Assembly: GCF_002305895.1 (NCBI RefSeq)
Contig: NZ_CP022203.1
Coordinates: 7,970,001 to 8,034,000, forward strand
Direction of reading: 5' to 3'
Length of the DNA: 64,000 nucleotides
From: Corallococcus macrosporus DSM 14697
GTDB lineage: Bacteria; Myxococcota; Myxococcia; Myxococcales; Myxococcaceae
The position numbers were made by a program, and so were the translations under genes. The notes under the pieces are model-generated. The model was given only the letters and a program-made list of their open reading frames with translations, searched no databases and had not been told where the DNA came from. This document shows, in pieces, positions 16,730 through 25,842 of the stretch. Every line of letters starts with the position of its first letter. The stretch's first letter is position 1.

Positions 16730-19171
16730 ATGCCCGCCCTCCCCGTACGTCATCGGAGTCAAAGCCCGCGCCGCTCGCGCGCCTTCGCGTTGCTCGCAGC
16801 CCTGCCCTGGGGCGTCGCGACAGCTACCGCGGCGGAGGCACGGACGCATGCGCCTGCGACGCTCGCGAATGCCTCCGACGCACCGCTGCCACCACCAGCG
16901 AGCCACGCGTCCGAAGAGGCCTCGGATGCGCGGCGCACGGCACGCGCGGCGGCGGGATATCAGCCGGAGCACTCCACTGGAGCGTGGGCACAGGCTCCCG
17001 CCCACGCGCAAGGCACCGCGGTGCCGGGCGGCAGCGCGGACGTCCCGAAGGCATCCCGCGACAGCGCGCGTGGTCCGGTGGAGGCGGGAGACACCGCCGA
17101 CGCCACGAACGTTCCGGGCCCCAGCGCGCGCGGTCCGGAGGAAGCGAGAGACACCGCGGACGCCGCTGCTCCGGAAGCGACTCCCTCCGGTGCCTCACAA
17201 ACCGTTGTCACCGGCTCCCGCCGTCCCCGGCCCGCGCGAGACGTGCCCGCCACCACCACGGTCCTCCCCCGGACGGAGATCGACCGGAGCCCCACGCTGA
17301 CGCAGGACTCGCTCGTCCGCACCGTCCCGTCCGCGGCCACCTTCCGGCGCACGCCCAGCCTCGTCTCCGACCCGACGGCGCAGGGGCTCAACCTGCGCGG
17401 GCTCGCGCCTTCGGGCGTGGCGCGCAGCCTCGTGCTGCTCGACGGCATCCCCGTCAACGACCCGTTCGGCGGCTGGATTTTCTGGCGCTCGCTGCCGCGG
17501 CTCGGGCTGGAGCGCATCGAGGTCGTCCCCAGCGGCGGCTCCGCCCTCTACGGCAGCGGCGCGCTCGGCGGCGTCGTGCAGCTCGTGTCCCGTTCCATCA
17601 CCGGGCTCCAGGTGGACGCGGACGCCGCCTACGGCAATGCCCACACCGGCCTGCTCGCCGCGCGCGCGGCGGAGGCGTGGGGCCCCGTGCGCGCCTCGCT
17701 GGAGGCGGAGTACCTCTCCAGCGACGGCTACCCCATCGTCAGCCCCGCCCAGCGCGGCGCCATCGACGGGGACACGCCCAGCCGCCACGCCGTCCTCAAC
17801 GCGCGCGTCGAGGCGGATGCCACCGACGCGCTCACCCTCTCCGCTCGCGCGGGCCTGTTCCGCGAGGACCAGAACGGCGGCACCCGCCTCACCACCGCGC
17901 GCGTGGAGCTGGCCCACTTCGGCGCGGGCGCGCGGCTGCGCACCGCGGACAGCGGCACCTTCACGCTGGACCTCTTCGGCCGCGTGCAGCGCTTCGAGCA
18001 GGACCGCGCGCGCATCGCCGAGGGCCGCGCCTCCGAGACGCTGGCCGCCAGCCAGGACGTGCCGGCCGATGACCAGGGCCTCTCCCTCGTCTGGACCGGC
18101 CCGTCCTGGTCAGCCCTGGGCACGCACGTCCTCACCGCGGGCCTGGACGCGCGGCGCATGGCGGGCACGTCCCGGGAGCAAATCTTCCCTCCGTCTCCCA
18201 CGGAGACCTCCCTCCGCTGGCGCGACACCGGAGGCACCCAGGTGTCCGGCGGCGTCTTCATCGAGGACCTCTACACGCCCTCGCCCCTCCTGGAGCTCAG
18301 CGCCGCGCTCCGGATGGACGTGTGGCGGAACACGGACGGCGCGCAGCGCCTGGAGCGCGGCAACGGCGCCGTGGACACCACGCGCTTCGACGACCGCACC
18401 GAGCAGCAGCTCAGCCCGCGCCTGGGCCTGCGGCTGCGTCCCCTGGAGTGGCTCACCCTGCGAGGCTCCGCCTATCGCGCCTTCCGCGCGCCCACGCTCA
18501 ACGAGCTGTACCGCCCCTTCCAGGTGGGCACCATCCTCACCGCGGCCAACGCCGACCTGGGCGCGGAGCGGCTGTGGGGCGCCGAGGCCGGCCTGGAAGC
18601 CGAGTCCACCTCGCTGGGCCTCACCACGCGCGTGACGGGCTTCTGGAACGTGCTCGACGACCCCATCACCAATGTCACCCTGGAGCAGCCGCTGCCGGAC
18701 GGCGCCGCGCGCCAGCGGGAGAACCTGGGACAGGCGCGCGTGCGCGGCGTGGAGGCCAGCGTGGACTGGAGGCTGTCGCGGCGGTGGACGGCGCTGCTCG
18801 CGTACACCTTCGTGGACCCCGTCGTGACGCGCTCCCCCGGACAACCCGGGCTGGTGGGCAAGCAGCTCGCGCAGGACCCCAGGCACCGGGGCACGGCCAT
18901 CGTCACCTTCCATGACCCGGACCTCGTGACGGCCACGGTGCAGCTCCGCGTGACGGGCTCGCAGTTCGAGGACGACCTCAACGCGCGCCCCATGGGCGGC
19001 TACGCCGTGGTGGACGTCTCCGCCAGCCGCCGCCTCTTCTGGAAGCTGCACGTCTTCGGCGCGGTGGAGAACCTCTTCGACCGCGAGTACCTCGCGGGCC
19101 GCGCCGGGGTGGACACGCTGGGCCCGCCCCTGCTGGCGCGCATCGGCCTGCGGCTGCGCGACGCGCCCTGA
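16730..19171 (+). CDS. TonB-dependent outer-membrane receptor
   Basis: 813 residues with a signal peptide (AFALLAALPWGVATATAA). A long Ala/Pro/Glu-rich linker (residues about 35-155) has internal duplication (SRDSARGPVEAGDTADA / GPSARGPEEARDTADA). The TonB box region and plug follow: TVVTGSRRP, then LNLRGLAPSGVARSLVLLDG and RIEVVPSGGSALYGSGALGG. The barrel occupies about residues 290-813 with many alternating strands and a closing ENLFDREYLAGRAG. It imports a scarce ligand (siderophore, cobalamin or sugar) with TonB energy; the substrate is not deducible. Ends 3 bp from the convergent helicase gene. Confidence 0.9.
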   Translation: MPALPVRHRSQSPRRSRAFALLAALPWGVATATAAEARTHAPATLANASDAPLPPPASHASEEASDARRTARAAAGYQPEHSTGAWAQAPAHAQGTAVPGGSADVPKASRDSARGPVEAGDTADATNVPGPSARGPEEARDTADAAAPEATPSGASQTVVTGSRRPRPARDVPATTTVLPRTEIDRSPTLTQDSLVRTVPSAATFRRTPSLVSDPTAQGLNLRGLAPSGVARSLVLLDGIPVNDPFGGWIFWRSLPRLGLERIEVVPSGGSALYGSGALGGVVQLVSRSITGLQVDADAAYGNAHTGLLAARAAEAWGPVRASLEAEYLSSDGYPIVSPAQRGAIDGDTPSRHAVLNARVEADATDALTLSARAGLFREDQNGGTRLTTARVELAHFGAGARLRTADSGTFTLDLFGRVQRFEQDRARIAEGRASETLAASQDVPADDQGLSLVWTGPSWSALGTHVLTAGLDARRMAGTSREQIFPPSPTETSLRWRDTGGTQVSGGVFIEDLYTPSPLLELSAALRMDVWRNTDGAQRLERGNGAVDTTRFDDRTEQQLSPRLGLRLRPLEWLTLRGSAYRAFRAPTLNELYRPFQVGTILTAANADLGAERLWGAEAGLEAESTSLGLTTRVTGFWNVLDDPITNVTLEQPLPDGAARQRENLGQARVRGVEASVDWRLSRRWTALLAYTFVDPVVTRSPGQPGLVGKQLAQDPRHRGTAIVTFHDPDLVTATVQLRVTGSQFEDDLNARPMGGYAVVDVSASRRLFWKLHVFGAVENLFDREYLAGRAGVDTLGPPLLARIGLRLRDAP

Positions 19172-19174
19172 GGC

Positions 19175-21163
19175 TCAGCGGATGGTGCGCACCGGCCGCA
19201 CCGGGCCGTTGAACCAGCGGCTGAGCGACACCACGTCCTGCATGCGGCGCGCGGGCGGGAGGCTGTCCAGGAAGACGCGGCCATACGCCTTCGTCACGAT
19301 GCGCCGGTCCAGCATCGCGACGATGCCCCGGTCCGCCTGCGTGCGGATGAGCCGGCCGAAGCCCTGCCGCAGCGCCAGCGCCGCGTGCGGGAGCTGGTAC
19401 AGCTCGAAGGGCTCCTCGCCCCGCTCCTGGAGCTGCTTGATGCGCGCGGCCACCAGCGGGTCCCCCGGCGACGCGAAGGGCAGCCGGTCGATGATGACCA
19501 GGCTCAGCGCGTCACCCGGCACGTCGACGCCTTCCCAGAAGCTGTGCGCCGCGAAGAGCACGCTGGGCGTCTCGCGGAAGGCCTCCAGGAGCTGCTGCTT
19601 GGGGCGCTCGCCCTGGAGCAGCGCCTGGTAGGGGAGCCGGGGCGCCACCAGCTCGTAGGCCCGCACCATGTTGCGCAGGGACGTGAAGAGCACGAAGGCG
19701 CGCCCGCCCGTCACCTCGCAGAGCCGCTCAATCTCCTCCGCCGCCTCCTCGATGAAGCCCGGGGCGGACGGGTCCGGCAGGTGCGTGGGCAGGTACAGCG
19801 CCGCCTGCGACGGGTAGTCGAAGGGGCTGGGCACCGCCAGCGTCCGCACCTTCGTCACCGGCTGGCCGTCCTCGCCGTACAGGCCCATGCGGTTGGCGAA
19901 GAAGTCGAAGCGGCTGTCCGCCGCCAGCGTCGCGGACGTGTACACCACCGTGTCCAGCGCGCCATACATCCGCTCGCGCAGCTCCTTCGCCACGTCGATG
20001 GGACTGGCGCGCAGGAACAGGCCCTTGCCGCGCTGCTCCGCCCAGTAGACGTGGTCCGAGGACTCGGCCTTCTCCAGGAAGGAGAGCTGCTCCTCCAGCT
20101 CGTCCGCGCGGCGGGTGATGGCGGCCAGCTCCGGCTCGCGCTCGCCCACGGTGAAGGCGGACAGCGCGGCCAGCGCGTCACGCACGCCCGAAAGCGGCGT
20201 GGACAGCTTCGCCATGACCTCCGAGCGCAGCGCCACCGAGGACTCCTGGCCGGACAGCCCCAGCGCCCGGGGCGCCTGCGCGAAGAGCGCGTCCGCCCCC
20301 GCGCGCAGCCGGGCCGCCAGCGCGCGCAGCATGGCGTGGCGGGCGTCCTCCTCCTTCAGCGACGCCACCGCGTCCCGCGCCAGCTCCTCCAGCCGGTAGT
20401 TGGACACGCTGCAGCCGAAGTGGCCGCTGGCCGCGTCCTCCAGCGCGTGGGCCTCGTCGAAGATGACGGCCTCGTACCAGGGCAGCACGCCTTCGCTGCG
20501 CTTGCCGGAGCTGCGCAGCGCCAGGTCCGCGAAGAAGAGGTGGTGGTTGACCACCAGCAGGTCCGCCTGCTCCGCGCGCTTGCGCATGCGCGTGACGAAG
20601 CACGTCTCGTACTGCGGGCACTTCGTCCCCACGCACGTCTCGGACGTGGTGGACAGGCGCGGCCAGGCGCTGAAGGACTCCGGCAGGTCCAGCTCGCTGC
20701 GGTCGCCGGTGTCCGTCTCCTCCGCCCACGCCTTCAGCCTGGACCAGTAGCGCGCCTCCTCGCGCGAGCCGAACTGCGGCTCCTTGGAGAAGGCGTCATA
20801 CCGGTGCAGGCACAGGTAGTTGCCGCGGCCCTTGAGGTAGGCGGCCTCGAAGCGCAGGCCCATCTTCTCCCGCATCAACGGCAGGTCCTTGAAGAAGATC
20901 TGGTCCTGCAAGGTCTTCGTCGCCGTGGACACCACCACCCGGCGCCCCGACAACAGCGCGGGCACCAGGTAGGCGAGCGTCTTGCCCGTGCCCGTGCCCG
21001 CCTCGGCCAGCAAATAGCTGCGCTCCGCGAAGGCCCGCTCCACGGCGCGCGCCATCTGAAGCTGCTCCGGGCGGTGCTCGTACGCGGGCAGCGCGACCTC
21101 GAGCGCGCCTCCCGGACCGAGCAGGCTGTCGACGGACGGAGGGATGGAGACGGAGAGCGACAT
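19175..21163 (-). CDS. DinG/XPD-family ATP-dependent DNA helicase
   Basis: 662 residues from the ATG at 21163 (a GTG two codons earlier is possible; neither has a good ribosome site). Superfamily 2 motifs: Q-like RPEQLQMARAVERAF, Walker A GTGTGKT at 56-62, motif II DEAH near 235, motif V/VI region LIIDRLPFASPGDP and QGFGRLIRTQADRGIVAMLD. Four cysteines that can hold a 4Fe-4S cluster are visible: one in NYLCLHRY and three in CVGTKCPQYETC. Such helicases unwind 5'-3' and act in repair of R-loops or stalled forks. Lacks the exonuclease domain of Gram-positive DinG. Confidence 0.9.
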   Translation of the reverse strand: MSLSVSIPPSVDSLLGPGGALEVALPAYEHRPEQLQMARAVERAFAERSYLLAEAGTGTGKTLAYLVPALLSGRRVVVSTATKTLQDQIFFKDLPLMREKMGLRFEAAYLKGRGNYLCLHRYDAFSKEPQFGSREEARYWSRLKAWAEETDTGDRSELDLPESFSAWPRLSTTSETCVGTKCPQYETCFVTRMRKRAEQADLLVVNHHLFFADLALRSSGKRSEGVLPWYEAVIFDEAHALEDAASGHFGCSVSNYRLEELARDAVASLKEEDARHAMLRALAARLRAGADALFAQAPRALGLSGQESSVALRSEVMAKLSTPLSGVRDALAALSAFTVGEREPELAAITRRADELEEQLSFLEKAESSDHVYWAEQRGKGLFLRASPIDVAKELRERMYGALDTVVYTSATLAADSRFDFFANRMGLYGEDGQPVTKVRTLAVPSPFDYPSQAALYLPTHLPDPSAPGFIEEAAEEIERLCEVTGGRAFVLFTSLRNMVRAYELVAPRLPYQALLQGERPKQQLLEAFRETPSVLFAAHSFWEGVDVPGDALSLVIIDRLPFASPGDPLVAARIKQLQERGEEPFELYQLPHAALALRQGFGRLIRTQADRGIVAMLDRRIVTKAYGRVFLDSLPPARRMQDVVSLSRWFNGPVRPVRTIR

Positions 21164-21326
21164 CGGCACCGGGGGGGAGACGGGATGCGGCCGGACAAAA
21201 TAGCAGCGACCGCCGCTTCAAGCGCGTTTCCGGCCACGTCCGCGGCGCCTGGGCGGGGCGGCTGCCTGCCCCTTGGCCAGCGAGCCACACCCGCCGCGGC
21301 GGGCCGGCCGCTGGACAGCCCGGCGC

Positions 21327-22109
21327 TCAGTACCCCGCGGACAGGCTGCGCAGGTGCTGGAAGACGAGCACGGCCAGCACCAGCACCACGATGAACCCCA
21401 CGCCCAGCGCCACCTTCTTCATGCGGTCGAGGGGGCCGTGGGCCCCCACCGGCTCCAGCGATGACGGCACCCCCAGGGTGGCCCGGCGGACCACCTCGTC
21501 CCGGCCCCGCTGCGCGACCGTGTCCCCGGGCGCGCGCGCCAGCCGGACGCGGTACAGCCGCCCCACCATGGCCAGCTCGCCCCGGCCCACCGCCAGCGTC
21601 ATCAGCCGGTCATGGGCGTCCCAGTCCTCCCAGCGCGCCGCCAACTTCCGCCACGCGTCCGCCAGGACGTCCGACAGCGGTGGCTCGCCCGGCAGGTAGT
21701 TGACGTAGACGAGCCCGCACTGCGCGCAGGACAGGGCCTCCTCGCGCCGCGGCCCCACGCACTTGGGGCAGACGCCGGGCGGCGGCTCGAAGAGCGCTTC
21801 GTCCGTCAGCGGCGCCGCCGGCGGCCCGGCGTCCAGACGCACCACGCGCAGGGCCGGCGTGGCCGCGCGCGCGACGGGCTCGCCCGAGTCTCCGGGCAGC
21901 GGCATGGGCGCGGGGACGGCGGGCGGCGCGCTCACGGGCTCGAAGGCGGGCGCCATCCCAGCGCCAACGTCCGCGCGAGGCGCGGCGGAAGGCGGCCCCA
22001 CGCGGCTGTCCGCGCCGCAGCGGCCACACGTCACCACGAGCCCCCCGGCCTCCGTCCGGAAGGTCTGCAGCGGCACGAGCCGCTCACACGCGTCGCAGAG
22101 GAACTTCAT
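21327..22109 (-). CDS. Zinc-ribbon protein with C-terminal membrane anchor
   Basis: 260 residues. Start ATG at 22109 overlaps the stop of the site-2-protease gene (ATGA, 22106-22109). Two zinc ribbons are visible: CDACERLVPLQTF...CGRCGAD at the N-terminus (MJ0042-type) and CPKCVGPRREEALSCAQCG near residue 130 (written here as CPKC ... CAQC). A Pro/Ala linker separates them. The C-terminus has one membrane helix (VALGVGFIVVLVLAVLVF). Such proteins sit with their zinc domains in the cytoplasm. Coupling suggests it works with the protease, perhaps as adaptor. Confidence 0.75.
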   Translation of the reverse strand: MKFLCDACERLVPLQTFRTEAGGLVVTCGRCGADSRVGPPSAAPRADVGAGMAPAFEPVSAPPAVPAPMPLPGDSGEPVARAATPALRVVRLDAGPPAAPLTDEALFEPPPGVCPKCVGPRREEALSCAQCGLVYVNYLPGEPPLSDVLADAWRKLAARWEDWDAHDRLMTLAVGRGELAMVGRLYRVRLARAPGDTVAQRGRDEVVRRATLGVPSSLEPVGAHGPLDRMKKVALGVGFIVVLVLAVLVFQHLRSLSAGY

Positions 22110-23104
22110 GTCATCACCTGGCGCAGGGGAATGGGCATGGCGCAGCCGATGAGTGCCAGCAGGCACAGCGCGCAGATCCACTTCCGCAGCGGGCTGAGCG
22201 GCGCCTGGGGTTCCACCACCTCCGGATGGCCGAAGCCTACCAGCTTGCTCGTCACCAGCAGCCATAAGCCCCAGGACGCGGTGACGAAAACGGTGAGCAC
22301 CAACAACACCAGCGCCACCGCGCGGCCCACCCAGTGCGCGTGGCGGCCCCACAGCGCATAGGCCAGGTGCCCGCCGTCGAGTTGCCCCACCGGCATCAGG
22401 TTCAGCAACGTGACGAGCAGCCCGAACCAGCCGGCGATGACCACCGGGTGCACCAGCACGTCCTTGCCCTCCGGGAGCGGCCCCAGGGCCAGGCGCGTCA
22501 GGCCCTGCATCAGCAGGCTGTCACCGAAGAGCGTCTGCACGCCGTTGAAGGGCGTCTCCGGCGCGGGCGGCGCGTTGGTGATGCGGTCCATCACCCAGGC
22601 GAAGACGTCCTGGATGATGACCCACAGCGAGCCGTCCCCCGGGAAGGTGGTGGCCGGGATGTCCGGCGCGTCCACCACCGTGGAGTGGGCCAGCCCCCAG
22701 AAGAGGATGGGCAGCGCCACCACCAGCCCCGCCAGCGGCCCCGCCGCGCCAATGTCCACCAGCGCGTTGCGGTTGGGGATGCGGTCGCGAATCCGGATGA
22801 CGGCGCCCAGCGTGCCCACGCCCAGCACCGGCAGCGGGATGAAATAGGGCAGGGAGGTTTCAACCCGGTGCCAGCGCGCGAGCAGGTAGTGCCCCATCTC
22901 ATGGGTGCCCAGGATGGCCAGCAGCGACAGGCTGAACGACAGCGCGCGGAAGGCCGCCTCGGAGGACACCTCTCCCAGGGAGTAGGGCCGCTGGAAGTGG
23001 AAGTAGAGCAGGTACGAGGTGAAGGTGGTGCCCACCGTCAGCACCAGGAGCAACAGGTGCACCCAGTAGCGCGGCGCGGGGCGGGCAGCGGAGACGGTGT
23101 CCAT
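22106..23104 (-). CDS. Site-2-protease-like membrane metalloprotease (M50 family)
   Basis: 332 residues from the ATG at 23104, preceded by GAGG. Six or more membrane segments. The zinc site is HEMGH near residues 68-72 inside GTHEMGHYLLARW, and the third ligand lies in NLMPVGQLDGGHLAYAL near residue 235, the NxxPxxxLDGG motif of M50. No PDZ domain is inserted. M50 enzymes cut membrane-bound anti-sigma factors or signal peptides; the substrate here is unknown. The long loop between the two motifs (FPGDGSLW ... TPFNGVQTLFG) is typical of the ancestral archaeal-type branch. Confidence 0.88.
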   Translation of the reverse strand: MDTVSAARPAPRYWVHLLLLVLTVGTTFTSYLLYFHFQRPYSLGEVSSEAAFRALSFSLSLLAILGTHEMGHYLLARWHRVETSLPYFIPLPVLGVGTLGAVIRIRDRIPNRNALVDIGAAGPLAGLVVALPILFWGLAHSTVVDAPDIPATTFPGDGSLWVIIQDVFAWVMDRITNAPPAPETPFNGVQTLFGDSLLMQGLTRLALGPLPEGKDVLVHPVVIAGWFGLLVTLLNLMPVGQLDGGHLAYALWGRHAHWVGRAVALVLLVLTVFVTASWGLWLLVTSKLVGFGHPEVVEPQAPLSPLRKWICALCLLALIGCAMPIPLRQVMT

Positions 23105-23196
23105 GAAGGGAGCCTCGAGGTTGGCTAGCAAGGGGAGGTGTGCATTGCAACGCGCCGCTGCCCGCCCTGACTGACACCGAGTGTCCCGGACGGACC

Positions 23197-23224
23197 TTGA
23201 CATGGAGTCGACATCTGCTACGAC
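23197..23224 (+). promoter_or_regulatory. Predicted housekeeping promoter of the small lipoprotein gene
   Basis: Perfect -35 TTGACA (23197-23202), 16-bp spacer, -10-like TACGAC (23219-23224), giving a leader of about 85 bases before the ATG at 23316. The weak -10 limits confidence. Confidence 0.4.
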
Positions 23225-23315
23225 CCCGCCCGCTTGAAGGTTTCAAGAGCACGGCCGGTCGCTCTCCAAGGCGTCCGGCCACCACCCAAGCGTCCAGTTC
23301 AAGAGGGGAAAAGTC

Positions 23316-23663
23316 ATGAAGAAGCTCGTCCTGTCCGCCGTTGCCGCCAGCAGCATGGTCGCCTGCACCAGCGTTGAGAGCGCCGTTGTCTCCGGTACGG
23401 AGATCGCCTCCAACGGTGAGGCCATCGCCGTCGTTCAGGCCAACGCCCTGGGCCTGACCGCCATCTTCCACATCGTCGACATCGTCCAGAGCGACCTCGA
23501 CACCGTCATCAACAAGCTGCTCGTCACCGAGGCCAAGGCCATGGGCGCCAACAAGGTGGAGCTGCTGACCGCGGGCACCACCGCGCGTCACGGCATCTAC
23601 GCGCTGACGGGCACCATCATCGGCGTGACCAGCTCCAGCGCCGTGGGCGTGGCGGTCAAGTAG
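23316..23663 (+). CDS. Small secreted lipoprotein of unknown function
   Basis: 115 residues. Signal peptide MKKLVLSAVAASSMVACTS has a lipobox-like MVAC. The mature part is one compact alpha/beta domain: a strand (SAVVSGTEI), VVQANALGLTAIFHIVDIV, a helix LDTVINKLLVTEAKAMGANK, and hydrophobic strands to the end. The helix with LVTEAKAMGAN recalls YbjQ/TRL-like small domains, but not strongly. RBS AGAGGGGAAAAG is strong, the gene has its own likely promoter and a textbook terminator, and codon choice is uniform, so it is probably abundantly expressed as a single gene. Confidence 0.75.
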   Translation: MKKLVLSAVAASSMVACTSVESAVVSGTEIASNGEAIAVVQANALGLTAIFHIVDIVQSDLDTVINKLLVTEAKAMGANKVELLTAGTTARHGIYALTGTIIGVTSSSAVGVAVK

Positions 23664-23695
23664 TCCACACCGCGCAAGCCGCGCGGTCCACGCGG

Positions 23696-23731
23696 AAGGC
23701 CCCCTGGCGACAGGCGGGCCTTCTTGCTTTT
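23696..23731 (+). terminator. Intrinsic terminator with GNRA loop
   Basis: Stem AAGGCCC-CCTG / CAGG-C-GGGCCTT (11 bp, one bulged C) closed by the tetraloop GCGA, followed by CTTGCTTTT. It lies 33 bp after the small lipoprotein stop and overlaps the leader of the next gene. Confidence 0.85.
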
Positions 23732-23741
23732 GTGCCTCCCC

Positions 23742-24545
23742 ATGAGCAAGCGCTTCCTCCTGCTGTGCGCCCTGACGGCCCTCACCGGCTGCTCCAAGAA
23801 GAGCGGCGATGACGCGGCCGCGCCGCTGCCCGAAGTCAAGGCCGGGCTCGCCGCGCGCGAGGCGAAGCTGAAGAGCTACCGCATCGCCGGCACCGTGCAG
23901 GACACGGGGCTGGAGCCGGTGACGTTCACCTTCGAATACCGCGCGCCCCAGCGCCTGCGCGGCTCGCTGGGCCCGCCCGCCTCGCGCACCTTCGCCTGGG
24001 ACGGCACGCACTTCTTCCAGCAGCTCGACGGCGAGAGGCGCTTCAGCACCTTCACCTCGGAGCTGCCGCCGGCGAAGCTCGCCGGCTTCCTGGCGGAGAC
24101 CTTCCACCCCTTCATGCCGGAGGGCTTCCGCGCGCCGCTGCTCCTGAGCCACGCGGCGGTCCGCCGCGCCACGCACCCGCTGGCGCCGCGGGCCGTGGAG
24201 CTGGTGCAGACGCTGGAGGGCGAAGCGGCGGGCCTGGAGATGGTCTACGTGCTGCGCTGGCCCCAGCTCGACTTCCTGGGCCGGCGCACCGGCGCCCCCG
24301 GCGGCGCGGCGGCCGAGGAGCGCGTGGAGGAGGAGCACTGCGACGAGGCCCTGGCGCTGTGCGTGCCCAGGCGAATCAGCCGGTGGCAGGGCGGCAAGCG
24401 CGTGGGCGAAACGGTGCTGACGCGCGTGGAGCTCAACGCGGCCCTGCCCAACGACGGCTTCACGCTCACCGCCCCCGAAGGCTACGACGTGCAGACGCGG
24501 ACACTGGTGGAGTCCGCACCCACGCCGCCGCCCGCGGGCGGTTGA
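23742..24545 (+). CDS. Lipoprotein with LolA-like fold
   Basis: 267 residues from the ATG at 23742. Lipobox LTALTGCSKK anchors Cys. The body resembles the LolA/LppX half-barrel: helix LAAREAKLKSYRIAGTVQDT followed by strands PVTFTFEYRAPQRLRGSL and RTFAWDGTHFFQQLDGERRF (short pieces of one antiparallel sheet), then a helix-rich lid. Such folds carry lipids or lipoproteins through the periplasm. There is an insert with acids and Cys (EERVEEEHCDEALALC), likely a disulfide. Assignment is by pattern and is not certain. Confidence 0.65.
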   Translation: MSKRFLLLCALTALTGCSKKSGDDAAAPLPEVKAGLAAREAKLKSYRIAGTVQDTGLEPVTFTFEYRAPQRLRGSLGPPASRTFAWDGTHFFQQLDGERRFSTFTSELPPAKLAGFLAETFHPFMPEGFRAPLLLSHAAVRRATHPLAPRAVELVQTLEGEAAGLEMVYVLRWPQLDFLGRRTGAPGGAAAEERVEEEHCDEALALCVPRRISRWQGGKRVGETVLTRVELNAALPNDGFTLTAPEGYDVQTRTLVESAPTPPPAGG

Positions 24546-24591
24546 CCGCCACCCCCGGCATCCCCACCTTCGGGGCCGAGGGCCAAGGCAA

Positions 24592-25308
24592 ATGGTGGAA
24601 AACGTCATCTTCGACGTGGATGGAACCCTGGTGGATTCGGTGGACGAGCACGCCGAGGCATGGCGGCGCGCATTCCTGCACTTCGGCCGGGACATCCCGT
24701 TCACGCATGTGCGCAGCCAGATTGGCAAGGGCGCCGACCAGCTCATCCCCGTCTTCTTCAACGACGAGGAGGTGGAGCGCTTCGGCAAGGAGCTGGACGA
24801 CTACCGCGGCAAGCTGTTCCTGGACGAGTTCCTCCCCAAGGTGCGCCCCTTCCCGCGGGTGCGGGAGCTGTTCCAGCGGCTGCGCGCGGGCGGCGTCCGC
24901 ATCGTGCTGGCCTCCAGCGCGAAGGAGCAGGAGCTGAAGCACTACGTGAAGCTGTGCGGCATCGACGGCTTGTTCGAAGCGAAGACGAGCGCGGACGCGG
25001 TGGACAAGAGCAAGCCCCACCCGGACATCTTCGAGGCCGCCCTGGCGCGGCTGGGCAAGCCGCCACAGGACGTGACGGTCGTCGTGGGCGACACGCCCTA
25101 TGACGCGCTCGCCGCCAACAAGTTGGGCCTGCCCTCCGTGGGCGTGCTGGCCGGCGGGTTTCCTCCGGATGACCTGCGCGCCGCGGGCTGCCGCGCGCTG
25201 GTGAAGGACCCGGCGGCGCTGCTCGCGCGCTACGAGGCGTCCCGGCGCGAGTGGCCCTGGAACGAGTCCGACACGAGCCAGGTGGCCAAGGACGACGAGC
25301 GGCGCTGA
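24592..25308 (+). CDS. HAD-superfamily phosphatase, phosphoglycolate-phosphatase-like
   Basis: 238 residues. HAD motif I FDVDGTLVDS (nucleophile Asp near residue 8), motif II LASSAK, motif III KSKPHPDIFEAAL, motif IV VVVGDTPYDALAANK. The helical cap between residues 15 and 85 places it with the Gph/beta-phosphoglucomutase class. Small phosphorylated metabolites are likely substrates. C-terminal 25 residues are charged and look like a tail. It follows the LolA-like gene by 46 bp on the same strand. Confidence 0.9.
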   Translation: MVENVIFDVDGTLVDSVDEHAEAWRRAFLHFGRDIPFTHVRSQIGKGADQLIPVFFNDEEVERFGKELDDYRGKLFLDEFLPKVRPFPRVRELFQRLRAGGVRIVLASSAKEQELKHYVKLCGIDGLFEAKTSADAVDKSKPHPDIFEAALARLGKPPQDVTVVVGDTPYDALAANKLGLPSVGVLAGGFPPDDLRAAGCRALVKDPAALLARYEASRREWPWNESDTSQVAKDDERR

Positions 25309-25323
25309 CGCGGCCGCCCCGCC

Positions 25324-25352
25324 CTTCCCCACCCCCACGAGGGATGGGGAAG
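25324..25352. terminator. Bidirectional hairpin between the HAD gene and the basic-tailed protein
   Basis: CTTCCCCA / TGGGGAAG, 8 perfect pairs, between convergent stops at 25308 and 25363. Confidence 0.6.
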
Positions 25353-25362
25353 CGGCGGTGAA

Positions 25363-25842
25363 TCAGCTCCGCGAACGGCCGCGGCCGCGCGGGCTCCGGC
25401 TGCCGGCGCCGCGCCGCGCGGTGCTCCGGGACGTGGTGCTGGAGCGCTTCGCGGGGGTGGTGCGCCGGGCGGTGGCGCGCCGCGCCGCGGTCTTCCGCGT
25501 GGTGGACTTCGAGCCCGAGCGCGTGGCGCGGGTGGGCTTGCGGGTGCGGCCCGTCGTGGTGGTGGAGCGGCGAGTCCCCGCGCGCTTCGCGGCGGTGGCC
25601 TTGCCTCCCTTGCGGCCCGCCTTGCGCGCGTTCTTCCGCGCCGCGGGGCGGCTGCGTGCGACCTTGGCCTTGCTGCCCGAGCCGCCCTTCTTCATCCCAC
25701 CGCCGGTGAGCTTGTTCACGGTGGCCCAGGCCCGAGCCTCGGCCGTTTCATCGGACGCGCCGCGCTTCTCGTAGCCCTCTTCGATGTGCTCGGCCATCCG
25801 CTTCTGCTTCGCCGTGTACTTCGCCTTGCTTCCTCGTGCCAT
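25363..25842 (-). CDS. Small protein with conserved N-domain and Lys/Arg-rich histone-like tail
   Basis: 159 residues from the ATG at 25842, with GGAG upstream. The first 50 residues (ARGSKAKYTAKQKRMAEHIE, then EARAWATVNKLTGGG) match a widespread family formerly annotated as plasmid stabilisation protein. The remaining 110 residues are almost only Lys, Arg, Ala, Ser, Thr and Gly in histone H1/AlgP-like runs (RKAGRKGGKATAAKR, TRKTAARRATARRT). Strongly basic tails of this type bind DNA. A nucleoid-associated role is likely, but the N-domain function is not known. Confidence 0.78.
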   Translation of the reverse strand: MARGSKAKYTAKQKRMAEHIEEGYEKRGASDETAEARAWATVNKLTGGGMKKGGSGSKAKVARSRPAARKNARKAGRKGGKATAAKRAGTRRSTTTTGRTRKPTRATRSGSKSTTRKTAARRATARRTTPAKRSSTTSRSTARRGAGSRSPRGRGRSRS

